The translations under genes and the position numbers were made by a program. The notes beneath the pieces are model-generated. The model was not told the origin of the DNA and made no database searches. It saw only the letters and a program-made list of their open reading frames with translations. From the IMG/VR virus record IMGVR_UViG_3300037882_001770, positions 248,001 to 312,000 of that record: a DNA stretch of 64,000 bases, one strand, 5' to 3'. Below, piece by piece: positions 32,896-40,907 of this stretch. The first letter of the stretch is position 1. Each line of letters starts with the position of its first letter. Source of the stretch: a virus.

Positions 32896-34521
32896 ATGAC
32901 ACAAGACAATTTAACAGCCAAACAACTTGATTACGCTGTATTCTTGCCGGCCATCAGTGGTTTTTATGCTACCTTTGTAGGCAAACAACGTGATCCTGTA
33001 AACGGCCCATACGTGGATCCGGCTCGCTTACCAGCCGGCATTCCAGACATGGAAATGATGAACTGGCTCAATGATCAAAAGGGTATGTTTCCATACAAGT
33101 GGAGTCTGTATTCGGGTGGGCATGCCAACTTAGATCTCAACAAGCAAGACTGGTCCGAGGACATGGTCCGTAACAGAGATCCAAACACCTTGTTGCTAGG
33201 CGATTCGGGTGGATTCCAGATTGCCAAAGGCCTATGGGAAGGCGACTGGAAAGCCAACTCGGGTTGTCCCAAAGCACAGAAGAAGCGTGAAGCTGTGCTC
33301 AAATGGTTAGACAACATCAGCGACTACTGCATGACCTTAGATATACCGACCTGGGTCATTCACGATAAAAAAGCGTCTGCGGCCTGCCAAATTACTAATT
33401 TACAACAGGCAGTAGACGCCACCAAGTACAACAATGAATACTTTATGAAACACCGACGGGGCAAGGCCAATGGCGGTACTAAGATACTAAATGTACTGCA
33501 AGGCGCCGGACACGATGATGCTGATCGTTGGTATGATTTAATGAAAGACTACTGTGATCCTATCAAATATCCCGACACACACTTTGATGGGTGGGCCATG
33601 GGTGGTCAAAACATGTGTGATGTACATCTAGTACTAAAACGTTTGGTAGCGCTGCGTCATGACAATCTGTTACAAGAAGGCATACACGATTGGATGCACT
33701 TCTTGGGCACAAGCAAATTAGAGTGGGCGGTGTTGTTAACTGACATTCAACGTGCCATTCGCAAGTATGTTAATCCAAGTTTCACCATTAGCTTTGACTG
33801 TGCCAGCCCGTTTTTGGCTACAGCCAATGGGCAGGTGTATCATCACATTGACCTTCCACACAACGATAAATGGTGCTACAGGATGAGTCCCATTGCTGAT
33901 GATAAAAAATATAGTACCGACACTCGTCCATACGGCCAGGCAGTTGTAGCAGATGGATTGGTCGATCACTTTGATGAAAGCCCAATCAGTCAACAGTTAC
34001 AAATGAAGGACATTTGTATCTATAAGCCCGGGGTTAGAAAAACTGAGGCCGAACTCAACGGCGAAACATTTGATCCCAACAACATGAGTCACTTTCATAT
34101 TGCACCGGACTTGAACAAGATTGGCAAGAATGGTAAAACAAGTTGGGACAGTTTCAGTTATGCCCTACTTATGGGTCATAATGTTTGGACACATATCGAG
34201 GCTGTGCAACGTGCCAATCGTGCGTATGATTCGGGTACATGGCCAGCTATGATGTGGAATCAAAACGGCGATCATGCCCGATTCAAGGATATTGTGGATG
34301 CCATATTTGCCACACCCGATCGGGCAGAGGCCGAAGCCATAATCGAACACTATGACCGTTATTGGATGGACATTGTGGGCACACGTGGATTCAAAGGCAA
34401 GAAAGCCAAAAATGCCCGTGCTCAATTCAATGTGTTGTTTGAAGTAGAAGAAACCAACGATGGTGTTGACGGAGACGAAATCGAGTTTGATGAATCTAAA
34501 TTGGAGAATTTAAGTGTATGA
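32896..34521 (+). CDS. dpdA: DpdA-like tRNA-guanine transglycosylase paralogue
   Basis: 541 residues with the queuine tRNA-ribosyltransferase fold. The TGT active-site signature LLLGDSGGFQIAKG is at about 100-112. LDIPTW follows at about 148-153, NVLQGAGHDDADRW at about 199 (substrate pocket), WAMGGQ at 233-238, and FTISFDCASPF near 296-306 carries the nucleophile-like Asp301. The C-terminal zinc site of bacterial TGT is not seen. Such DpdA-type enzymes exchange guanine for a 7-deazaguanine in DNA rather than tRNA. Its company (clamp before it; folE, queD and queE downstream) supports DNA modification. Confidence 0.88.
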   Translation: MTQDNLTAKQLDYAVFLPAISGFYATFVGKQRDPVNGPYVDPARLPAGIPDMEMMNWLNDQKGMFPYKWSLYSGGHANLDLNKQDWSEDMVRNRDPNTLLLGDSGGFQIAKGLWEGDWKANSGCPKAQKKREAVLKWLDNISDYCMTLDIPTWVIHDKKASAACQITNLQQAVDATKYNNEYFMKHRRGKANGGTKILNVLQGAGHDDADRWYDLMKDYCDPIKYPDTHFDGWAMGGQNMCDVHLVLKRLVALRHDNLLQEGIHDWMHFLGTSKLEWAVLLTDIQRAIRKYVNPSFTISFDCASPFLATANGQVYHHIDLPHNDKWCYRMSPIADDKKYSTDTRPYGQAVVADGLVDHFDESPISQQLQMKDICIYKPGVRKTEAELNGETFDPNNMSHFHIAPDLNKIGKNGKTSWDSFSYALLMGHNVWTHIEAVQRANRAYDSGTWPAMMWNQNGDHARFKDIVDAIFATPDRAEAEAIIEHYDRYWMDIVGTRGFKGKKAKNARAQFNVLFEVEETNDGVDGDEIEFDESKLENLSV

Positions 34522-34876
34522 TCTAATTTTTATCATGTTAGGTCTGTTGTTTATCAAGCACTGGTATGTTGATTTTGTTAATCAAAGCCAAGAGGAAATC
34601 AATAGCAAGAGCAAGTATGGTAGTCTTGATGGCATATCACACAGTGCCAAACACGGACTAGGAACCATATTTGTATTCTTGTTAGTAGGATTAGATCCTG
34701 CCTTGTCGGTGGCACTCGGTACTATCGATATGATTGTTCATTACCATATTGACTGGATAAAAATGAAATTTGGCACCAATGACATCACTACTAAAGAATT
34801 TTGGAGTCAATTGGGATTCGATCAACTTGTACACGCATTTACTTACATTGGACTGGTTTGGATATTATATGTTTGA
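34514..34876 (+). CDS. DUF3307-like membrane protein, 120 aa
   Basis: GTG start at 34514, supported by GGAG, overlapping the DpdA-like stop. About three membrane helices (YDLIFIMLGLLFIKHWYVDF; LGTIFVFLLVGLDPALSV; FDQLVHAFTYIGLVWILYV). The His/Asp pattern (HWYVDF, HYHIDW, DQLVH) fits DUF3307 proteins, which are unassigned in function. Coupled to DpdA, but a link to DNA modification is not shown. Confidence 0.75.
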   Translation: MYDLIFIMLGLLFIKHWYVDFVNQSQEEINSKSKYGSLDGISHSAKHGLGTIFVFLLVGLDPALSVALGTIDMIVHYHIDWIKMKFGTNDITTKEFWSQLGFDQLVHAFTYIGLVWILYV

Positions 34877-35045
34877 AAATCGTTTGACACATTTAGAAGA
34901 ATTACACCAGCAACTTAACAAACGGATTGACGGTATGGAAAGCACTGGAGTGTTCGAGGATGCAACCTTAGAGGTTTTGAAGAAACAAAGGTTGCATTTA
35001 AAGGACGAAATTGCTAAAATCAAACATCAACATAATTTAAAATAA
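34869..35045 (+). CDS. DUF465/YdcH-like small coiled coil, 58 aa
   Basis: ATG 34869 overlaps the previous stop. HLEELHQQLNKRIDGMEST and VLKKQRLHLKDEIAKIK match the DUF465 (YdcH) family over the whole length: two short helices with the conserved LKKxRLxLKDEI end. Function unknown. Starting upstream at 34770 would add residues unlike the family. Confidence 0.8.
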   Translation: MFENRLTHLEELHQQLNKRIDGMESTGVFEDATLEVLKKQRLHLKDEIAKIKHQHNLK

Positions 35046-35053
35046 GGCAGCAC

Positions 35054-35593
35054 ATGGACCGAATTGGACATGAGGAAGTAAATTTCTTTGTAGGAACTGA
35101 AGTAGAGCACACTCCGGCATTTGAACAACTCACACTGTTTGTGGTAGGACTGCAATCTATGACGGATGTCAATCGTCAACTAGAGAATTTAACTTCTTAC
35201 GCTGATCAGAGTCGCAATATCACTCATGTGTATTTTGGTGCCAATCAAAGTTTTCCTAATCCAGCATTTGACGATGCCGCAACATGGAATGCTTGGGAAG
35301 CCATGATTAACAATGTGTTGGCTCAGGGATTCTTTGCCACACTAGATTTAGATGTTACAGCAGTAGAAGGATTACTCGAAAGCAGTTTGGTCGAGCAAAT
35401 GAAATTTATACCAATGATTAGTGTTAAATTACCTTATATCAAACAACTAGGATACAATGCTACTCTTAAAATTGACGACAAAGATTTTAACGCAACAAAC
35501 CCAGGGGTCTGGTGCCACTCGTTACACGACTTACAAAAGCGTGAGGTGTTTACTGACTGGTCTAAATACACAAAGGACGAAGTTATCAAATGA
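35054..35593 (+). CDS. Conserved phage-type hypothetical, 179 aa
   Basis: A soluble alpha/beta protein (HTPAFEQLTLFVVGLQSM; FFATLDLDVTAVEGLLES; KFIPMISVKLPYIKQLGYNA) with alternating strands and helices like a TIM-barrel half or radical-SAM-associated fold, but no catalytic motif. It overlaps the next gene as ATGA, starting a run of small coupled genes near the deazaguanine genes. It may be an accessory of that pathway; this is only context. Confidence 0.68.
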   Translation: MDRIGHEEVNFFVGTEVEHTPAFEQLTLFVVGLQSMTDVNRQLENLTSYADQSRNITHVYFGANQSFPNPAFDDAATWNAWEAMINNVLAQGFFATLDLDVTAVEGLLESSLVEQMKFIPMISVKLPYIKQLGYNATLKIDDKDFNATNPGVWCHSLHDLQKREVFTDWSKYTKDEVIK

Positions 35594-35916
35594 AAAATTG
35601 GCTAAGACAACGATTAATTAACATATTAGTTGATACTGATGATGGCGTTAAACAACCAAGACCTAGCAGAATCAGTCGTGGAAATATTAGTGTTACATTA
35701 GATGACGGATTGTGTGATGATAGCCCTAGCGGCATTGATCTTCCGGACCCTATTACCTTTAAAGTGCAAGCAGTATCAGGTGGAACAGTAGTTGAATCTC
35801 GTTGGTATGACTATAAGAAAGATGAGCATCGTGTCAAACTGCACATTATCACCCAGGATGAAAACTTATCTGAATCTATTGGCAAAATTGTAACCATGGA
35901 ACTACTACAAAAATGA
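35590..35916 (+). CDS. Hypothetical protein, 108 aa
   Basis: Begins MKNWLRQRLINILVDTDDGV; strand-rich thereafter (GNISVTLDDGLCDD; ITFKVQAVSGGTVVESRWYD; RVKLHIITQDENLSES). Compact beta protein with no domain name. Both ends overlap neighbours as ATGA. Confidence 0.68.
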   Translation: MKNWLRQRLINILVDTDDGVKQPRPSRISRGNISVTLDDGLCDDSPSGIDLPDPITFKVQAVSGGTVVESRWYDYKKDEHRVKLHIITQDENLSESIGKIVTMELLQK

Positions 35917-36377
35917 TACAACAAGAACGCGAACAAATTGAACGAATTAAATCAAAGGCAGAACGTAAAATCTGGGTTACATTCCGTCGAGAAGGAATCC
36001 ACTGTTATCCAGCAGCAGCCACTGATCCGCAATTAAATACCAACGATGAATACAATGTTGCGTTTCTCGCTAGCCCTCATCGTCATATGTTTCACTTCCG
36101 GGTGTGGATCGATGTCTTCCACAATGACCGAGATATCGAATTCATCCAGTTCAAACGCTGGCTCGAAAATCTTTACAGTGGAACCGGTCCCTATAATGAA
36201 GGTCGAGTTTTAGAATTGAACCATAAATCTTGTGAGATGATCGCAGATGACCTATATATACAGATAGCAGGTCGATATCCAGACCGTGCTGTGTGGATTG
36301 AAGTAGCCGAAGATGGTGAGAACGGTTGCCTCATTAAGTATGAACTTACTCACCCTAACCTCAGTATTAAAATTTAA
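35913..36377 (+). CDS. Hypothetical protein, 154 aa
   Basis: Basic N-terminal helix (MIQQEREQIERIKSKAERKI) followed by an aromatic- and His-rich part (EGIHCYPAAATD; HRHMFHFRVWIDVFHNDRDI) that looks like a metal- or ligand-binding beta fold. Not recognised. ATGA-coupled to the preceding gene. The His-rich block invites comparison with QueD-like folds, but the QueD active-site pattern is absent. Confidence 0.68.
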   Translation: MIQQEREQIERIKSKAERKIWVTFRREGIHCYPAAATDPQLNTNDEYNVAFLASPHRHMFHFRVWIDVFHNDRDIEFIQFKRWLENLYSGTGPYNEGRVLELNHKSCEMIADDLYIQIAGRYPDRAVWIEVAEDGENGCLIKYELTHPNLSIKI

Positions 36378-36388
36378 AAGGAAACATC

Positions 36389-36619
36389 ATGGGCAAGCCT
36401 GTACATCGCCTTAATCCCCGAGCAGTTGCTATTATGGACGATTTGGATAGCTTTTTAGCATTCTGTGTCGACTATGGCTACAGATATAACGAAAGTGATC
36501 TGTACAACTTTAAGAGCTATGCTTGGCAACAATACAACAAATTTAATCAAGGTAAAAATGCCAAGAACATGTGGGATGAAGATACTCGCAGATTCTCAGG
36601 ATATCGTCGCCATGCGTAA
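36389..36619 (+). CDS. Small hypothetical protein, 76 aa
   Basis: AAGGA before ATG. A helical protein (MDDLDSFLAFCVDYGYRYNE) with a basic end (FSGYRRHA). The last 8 bases overlap the next start. No domain recognised. Confidence 0.65.
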   Translation: MGKPVHRLNPRAVAIMDDLDSFLAFCVDYGYRYNESDLYNFKSYAWQQYNKFNQGKNAKNMWDEDTRRFSGYRRHA

Positions 36620-37814
36620 ACTATTCTACATGGGCTTAGAGTCGTACGAGGCTCGGTATACACTACAACTGACTGAATGGAATCGCCGTGTGTTTGAACG
36701 GCGCGGCCTGGATGTGGTTTATGTTCCTGGCACTACTATCGATGACTCCCAAGCTATCTGCGTGGGTCAAGTGCTGGATGCACATGGTCGCAGTTACTTT
36801 GGCATGAGTCAGATGATGAACCTGGTTCAACTAATGCGAAATGGAGAAGTCACTAGTGAAGATGTTATCTACTTTGAAGACATGTTTCAACCCGGTATCG
36901 AGAGCTTGCCTTATATTATGGATCAAGTGCCTGTTACTCACCGTCCTCGTGTTTATGTACGTTGCCTTGCTCAGGCCATTGATCCAGATGACTTTGTTCA
37001 TGTATGGGGTATGGCTAAATGGATGGACCTGTACGAAAAAATGGTTAACGAATTTGTCACAGGTGTATTAGCAACTAATGAAGAGATGGTGGCTCACATG
37101 CGTATTGCAGGGTGGACTGCTCCTATCTACAATATTTCAGGATTGGCGTTTGGCAAAGCAGAAGTTCTAGAGCGTATAGGTGGCTCGCAAAATATCAAAC
37201 CCTTTGCAGAACGTAAACGTCGTGTCGGTTTTGCGGCACGTTGGGATCAAGAGAAGCAACCGGGTTTCTTCATGGACTTGATTGACATGTACGGTGAGTT
37301 AACTACGGAGCCGTGCGAGTTTGCTATATTCCAAGGCGGACCATTACGCAGTAACAATCCTGAATATGTAGAACGTGCCCGACGCATGGAGCGTGAAGGT
37401 AAACTTAAAATTTACGATAACTTAACTAAGAACGAATACTATGCTCTTGTCAACGACACTCGCGTATTGTTTAATTGTGCTTTACAGGACTGGGTGTCAA
37501 ACACAGTCTCAGAAGCAGATACACTTGGAGCAAATGTTTTATATCCTGCTTATCGTAGCTTCCCTGAAACTTTTGCAGATGACCCAAACCGGCTTTATGT
37601 TCCTTGGTCAATAGATGATGCCTATCACAAAATGCAAAACTTGTTACGTGAACCACATCATAACATGGGCTTGATCAGTGATTGGACTGATGGAACTGTT
37701 GATCGCATTGTAGACATTTTAGAAGGCAAGGGCGAGCAATGGAATCGTGCAGGCAATCGCTATCGAGATCATGTAAGCCAGGCCAAATACCATGTAAGGA
37801 AGATCGAATCATGA
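36612..37814 (+). CDS. GT-B-type glycosyltransferase, 400 aa
   Basis: ATG 36612 (MRKLFYMGLESYEARYTL) is preferred to the in-frame upstream start because it gives the Rossmann N-domain directly. The C-domain holds RRVGFAARWDQEKQPGFFM, a sugar-nucleotide region CEFAIFQGGPLRSNNPEY and the GT4-like NCALQDWVSNTVSEADTLG (E-x7-E type). It is the first of a glycan-building series. Its stop overlaps a GalE-like gene as ATGA. Confidence 0.78.
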   Translation: MRKLFYMGLESYEARYTLQLTEWNRRVFERRGLDVVYVPGTTIDDSQAICVGQVLDAHGRSYFGMSQMMNLVQLMRNGEVTSEDVIYFEDMFQPGIESLPYIMDQVPVTHRPRVYVRCLAQAIDPDDFVHVWGMAKWMDLYEKMVNEFVTGVLATNEEMVAHMRIAGWTAPIYNISGLAFGKAEVLERIGGSQNIKPFAERKRRVGFAARWDQEKQPGFFMDLIDMYGELTTEPCEFAIFQGGPLRSNNPEYVERARRMEREGKLKIYDNLTKNEYYALVNDTRVLFNCALQDWVSNTVSEADTLGANVLYPAYRSFPETFADDPNRLYVPWSIDDAYHKMQNLLREPHHNMGLISDWTDGTVDRIVDILEGKGEQWNRAGNRYRDHVSQAKYHVRKIES

Positions 37815-38761
37815 AAGTTGTAGTTACTGGTGCGGCCGGGTACATTGGCGGAGAAACACTAATCAAGTTAGTCGATGCCGGACATGATGTACTGGCTATA
37901 GATCGTGTGATGCCACCAGGTAGTTTAATTTCGGTTCCTTGCCAATGGCACACTGGTGATTTTGCCAGTGAACTAGGAATAGACGCTATCAAGTTGTTTT
38001 GCCCTGATGCTATTATTCATTGTGCCGGTACTAGTTTGGTCGGACCAAGCCTAGAGCATCCAGAAGAATACTACAATAATAACTTTATTAAAACTAAAAT
38101 TCTATTAGACTATTTGGTCAAGAATCATGACAAACAAGTTAGATTTATTTTTAGTTCAAGTGCCGCAACCTACGGTAATCCCATCATGACTCCGGTTCAA
38201 GAAATTGATCCAACTGAGCCAATTAGTCCATACGGCCAAAGTAAGTTAATGATTGACTGGATGTTACAAAGTTATCAGCAAGCCTACGGATTAGACTTTG
38301 TGTCATTTCGTTACTTTAATGCTTGCGGTGCTGATAGTCAAGCCCGACACGGTCAGCCACCAGGAGCTACTCATATCATTGCTCGTGTGTTAGAATCAGT
38401 TAAAAATAACACTGACTTTACTTTGTATGGCACCGATTATCCCACTGATGATGGTACTTGTATTCGCGACTATATCCACGTGGAAGATCTAGCAGAAGCA
38501 CACATTATTGCTATAGACCAAACCATCCCCAGCGGTGTTTATAATCTCGGTACTAATGCCGGTAACAGTAATCTTGCAGTTGTACAATTAGCTTCGCAGA
38601 TAGTCAGCCGAGATATTCCGGTACTACACGGACCTCAACGAAAAGGTGATCCTGCTATCCTTACTGCTGATGCTAGCAAGTTTATGAGCGTGAGCTCTTG
38701 GGCTCCAAGATTTACGTTACATGATATTATTACCCACGCATGGGCCTGGTATAATAAATGA
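37811..38761 (+). CDS. galE: UDP-glucose 4-epimerase-like SDR
   Basis: Starts at ATG 37811 (ATGA overlap): VVVTGAAGYIGGETLIKLVD has the NAD-binding GxxGxxG. SSSAATYG precedes the catalytic YGQSK (Tyr-x-x-x-Lys in PISPYGQSKLMIDW). NACGADSQARHGQPPGATHI and YGTDYPTDDGTCIRDYIHVE are characteristic of GalE. Length 316 aa is normal. It interconverts UDP-glucose and UDP-galactose (or N-acetyl forms) for the glycan genes beside it. Confidence 0.92.
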   Translation: MKVVVTGAAGYIGGETLIKLVDAGHDVLAIDRVMPPGSLISVPCQWHTGDFASELGIDAIKLFCPDAIIHCAGTSLVGPSLEHPEEYYNNNFIKTKILLDYLVKNHDKQVRFIFSSSAATYGNPIMTPVQEIDPTEPISPYGQSKLMIDWMLQSYQQAYGLDFVSFRYFNACGADSQARHGQPPGATHIIARVLESVKNNTDFTLYGTDYPTDDGTCIRDYIHVEDLAEAHIIAIDQTIPSGVYNLGTNAGNSNLAVVQLASQIVSRDIPVLHGPQRKGDPAILTADASKFMSVSSWAPRFTLHDIITHAWAWYNK

Positions 38762-39348
38762 GTTTCCAAGCATTATTTGATTTTGAATCTGCGCTAGCTG
38801 AATATACCGGCGCACCTTACGTAGTACTAACTGACGGTTGTACTCATGCTCTAGAACTTTGTTTTCGTTACGACAAAATCAAAGAAACTGCATTTACACC
38901 ATATACCTACTTGAGTGTCCCTATGCTTATGCATCACTTGGGGATCAAGTATGAATATCATAACCAAGAGCATAGACAAAAGTGGACAGGTGAATACAAG
39001 TTCGAATGTACACGTATCTGGGACTCGGCTCGTAGACTAGAACGCAACATGTACCACCCAGGACAAATGCAGTGCCTGAGTTTTGGATGGACCAAACCTC
39101 TACAACTGGGCAAGGTAGGCGCCATCCTTCTTGACGACGCAGAAGCACATCGCGTCATGAGTCGGCAACGGTCAGATGGTAGAGATCTACATGTGCCATG
39201 GGAAACCGAAACCGAATTGATCTTGGGTTATCACTATTGCCCCACTTTGGAACTATGCGTAAAGGGATTAGAATTATTACCCGTTATAGAACCCCGGTCA
39301 CAACCTGGCATTTATCCAGACTGTAGAAATATTTTGTTTACTACTTGA
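38758..39348 (+). CDS. Truncated DegT/DnrJ-family sugar aminotransferase-like protein, 196 aa
   Basis: The start (FESALAEYTGAPYVVLTDGC, THALELC) is that of PLP-dependent DegT aminotransferases, and LSFGWTKPLQLGKVGAILLDD contains the expected PLP-lysine region (SFxxTK...GxGG) with the second Gly changed to Val. Usual family members are about 370 aa; here the C-terminal small domain is almost gone. It may be a minimal or partner-dependent enzyme, or a sugar-binding remnant. Confidence 0.72.
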   Translation: MSFQALFDFESALAEYTGAPYVVLTDGCTHALELCFRYDKIKETAFTPYTYLSVPMLMHHLGIKYEYHNQEHRQKWTGEYKFECTRIWDSARRLERNMYHPGQMQCLSFGWTKPLQLGKVGAILLDDAEAHRVMSRQRSDGRDLHVPWETETELILGYHYCPTLELCVKGLELLPVIEPRSQPGIYPDCRNILFTT

Positions 39349-39373
39349 TAAAGATCTAAATAACTGTTATAAT
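39345..39373 (+). promoter_or_regulatory. Sigma-70-type promoter for folE, with a late-type box inside
   Basis: TTGATA at 39345-39350 and TATAAT at 39368-39373, spacer 17 bp. CTAAATA (39356-39362) lies inside the spacer, as at the clamp promoter, so both early and late reading is possible. Confidence 0.62.
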
Positions 39374-39425
39374 AGCAACAAGACTGGTCATCCTCGACCA
39401 CAACAAATAACTCGGAGAAAATGCA

Positions 39426-40256
39426 ATGCCTAAATATGTTTCACCTGAAGAACAAAAGATAGAAGATTTAAAATCACGAAAATATGCAGACGAAGCGCCG
39501 TATCATCCTGGCTACGAAGATGCGGCCTTGGGACCAATCGCATTCGACGAAGACAAAGACTACAAGGAAGCTAATCTAGCCGATGCCATTAGATTTAACA
39601 TGCGGCGCGATAAGAAACGTTTTTGGGCCGGTGATAACATTAGTGATTATCTGCACGAAGGCGATAAAGAACGCCTTATCAATGAAGCTACGGTGGCTTT
39701 TGAAAAAGTGTTAGATACCTTGTTGATTGATCGTGAAACAGACCCTAACAGCCGAGGCACAGCACGTAGACTGGCCAAGATGTATTTTAACGAAATTATG
39801 GAGGGTAGATATGCGCCAGCCCCAGATGCAACAGCTTTTCCGAATGATTCAGAAGACCGCTATGAAGGTATGTTGGTTGTTCGTAGTGAGTTACGAAGTA
39901 TATGCAGTCATCACCATCAGCCTGTCAGTGGTGTTGCTTATATTGGCATCATCGCCGCCAACAAACTTATCGGTCTTTCTAAGTATACTCGGATCGCTCA
40001 GTGGTGCGCTCGCCGTGGTACTCTACAAGAAGAATTATGTAACGACATTGCAAGAGAAATAATGCGAGCCACAGACTCAGAAAACGTGGGTGTGTATGTA
40101 CAGGCCACGCATGGGTGTTGTGAAAATCGTGGTATTATGGCACATTCCAGTCTAACACAGACTACCGTGCTTCGAGGTTCGTTCCAAACAGATCCCGGCA
40201 CTAAAAAAGAGTTCATGGACAATATCAAACTACAACAGGACTTTGCGCCAAGATGA
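39426..40256 (+). CDS. folE: GTP cyclohydrolase I (FolE)
   Basis: The C-terminal 180 residues contain the FolE motifs. These are SICSHHHQPVSGVAYIG (catalytic/zinc His and Cys), LIGLSKYTRIAQWCARRGTL and VQATHGCCENRGI (zinc Cys in HGCC). About 90 N-terminal residues are an acidic extension not needed for catalysis. It converts GTP to dihydroneopterin triphosphate, the first step of 7-deazaguanine synthesis and also of folate. With queD and queE nearby the former is favoured. It has its own early promoter. Confidence 0.94.
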   Translation: MPKYVSPEEQKIEDLKSRKYADEAPYHPGYEDAALGPIAFDEDKDYKEANLADAIRFNMRRDKKRFWAGDNISDYLHEGDKERLINEATVAFEKVLDTLLIDRETDPNSRGTARRLAKMYFNEIMEGRYAPAPDATAFPNDSEDRYEGMLVVRSELRSICSHHHQPVSGVAYIGIIAANKLIGLSKYTRIAQWCARRGTLQEELCNDIAREIMRATDSENVGVYVQATHGCCENRGIMAHSSLTQTTVLRGSFQTDPGTKKEFMDNIKLQQDFAPR

Positions 40257-40477
40257 ATACAGCAAAACAACTAGCAGACCAACTTATCACACGTGCCAAA
40301 AACATGCAGGAGTTTACGGTACTACGTGACTTTGACGACATTGTGTTTGATGGTGGGGTGATTCCATTTACCATCAATCACTGCATGGGTGAACAGGCTC
40401 GTATTATTGTGCCGGCGGTTACCCAAAAAGAAGCCGAGCAACAGGTCGATCGTTGGTTACGAGAACAACGTGCATGA
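40253..40477 (+). CDS. Small hypothetical protein, 74 aa
   Basis: ATGA-coupled to folE. Begins with a helix (NTAKQLADQLITRAKNMQEF) then strands (FTVLRDFDDIVFDGGVIPFT; ARIIVPAVTQKEAEQQVD). Looks like a small alpha/beta protein of no recognised family. The coupling suggests co-expression rather than shared function. Confidence 0.68.
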   Translation: MNTAKQLADQLITRAKNMQEFTVLRDFDDIVFDGGVIPFTINHCMGEQARIIVPAVTQKEAEQQVDRWLREQRA

Positions 40478-40830
40478 CTATCAACGCTTCATCACCGTTT
40501 TTGTTTGTAGGCCCTAGTAATAATTCATATGTTGGCACTAATGGTCCTGGGGCCGGAATGGTTAGATACAATACCAACACACAGTCGTTAGAAGCGTTTG
40601 ACGGCAGTGTATGGATTCGAATTGCCAATGATCAAAGCGTTGGGTTGGTTAGTGATGCGGTAGATGCTATTCATTGGGCCAGAGACAAAATCATCAAAGA
40701 ACAACAGCTAAAAGAATTGGCTAAACAACATCCTGGCGTTTCCGACGCCATGCAACAGCTTCAACGAGCAAGTGAACAGCTAGAAATAATGGTTCATCTG
40801 GTCAACCAAGACAAAAACTCTGTTGTATAA
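40474..40830 (+). CDS. Virion-type protein with tail-fibre-like N-terminus, 118 aa
   Basis: ATG 40474 overlaps the previous stop as ATGA. The N-half (GAGMVRYNTNTQSLEAFDGS, then VWIRI) carries the RYNTxTxxLExFDGxxW pattern of phage fibre and neck proteins. The C-half is helical (QLKELAKQHPGVSDAMQQLQ). Probably a small structural or fibre-associated subunit. Confidence 0.65.
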   Translation: MTINASSPFLFVGPSNNSYVGTNGPGAGMVRYNTNTQSLEAFDGSVWIRIANDQSVGLVSDAVDAIHWARDKIIKEQQLKELAKQHPGVSDAMQQLQRASEQLEIMVHLVNQDKNSVV

Positions 40831-40847
40831 AGGCAACATCTAGCAGT

Positions 40848-40876
40848 TTGACTTAAAATTCCGTTTCTCTTATAAT
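40848..40876 (+). promoter_or_regulatory. Sigma-70-type promoter for the FG-GAP lipoprotein
   Basis: TTGACT at 40848-40853 and TATAAT at 40871-40876, spacer 17 bp, 31 bp before ATG 40908. Confidence 0.7.
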
Positions 40877-40907
40877 ACTAGTATCGTAATAAATTCTAGG
40901 GTATAGG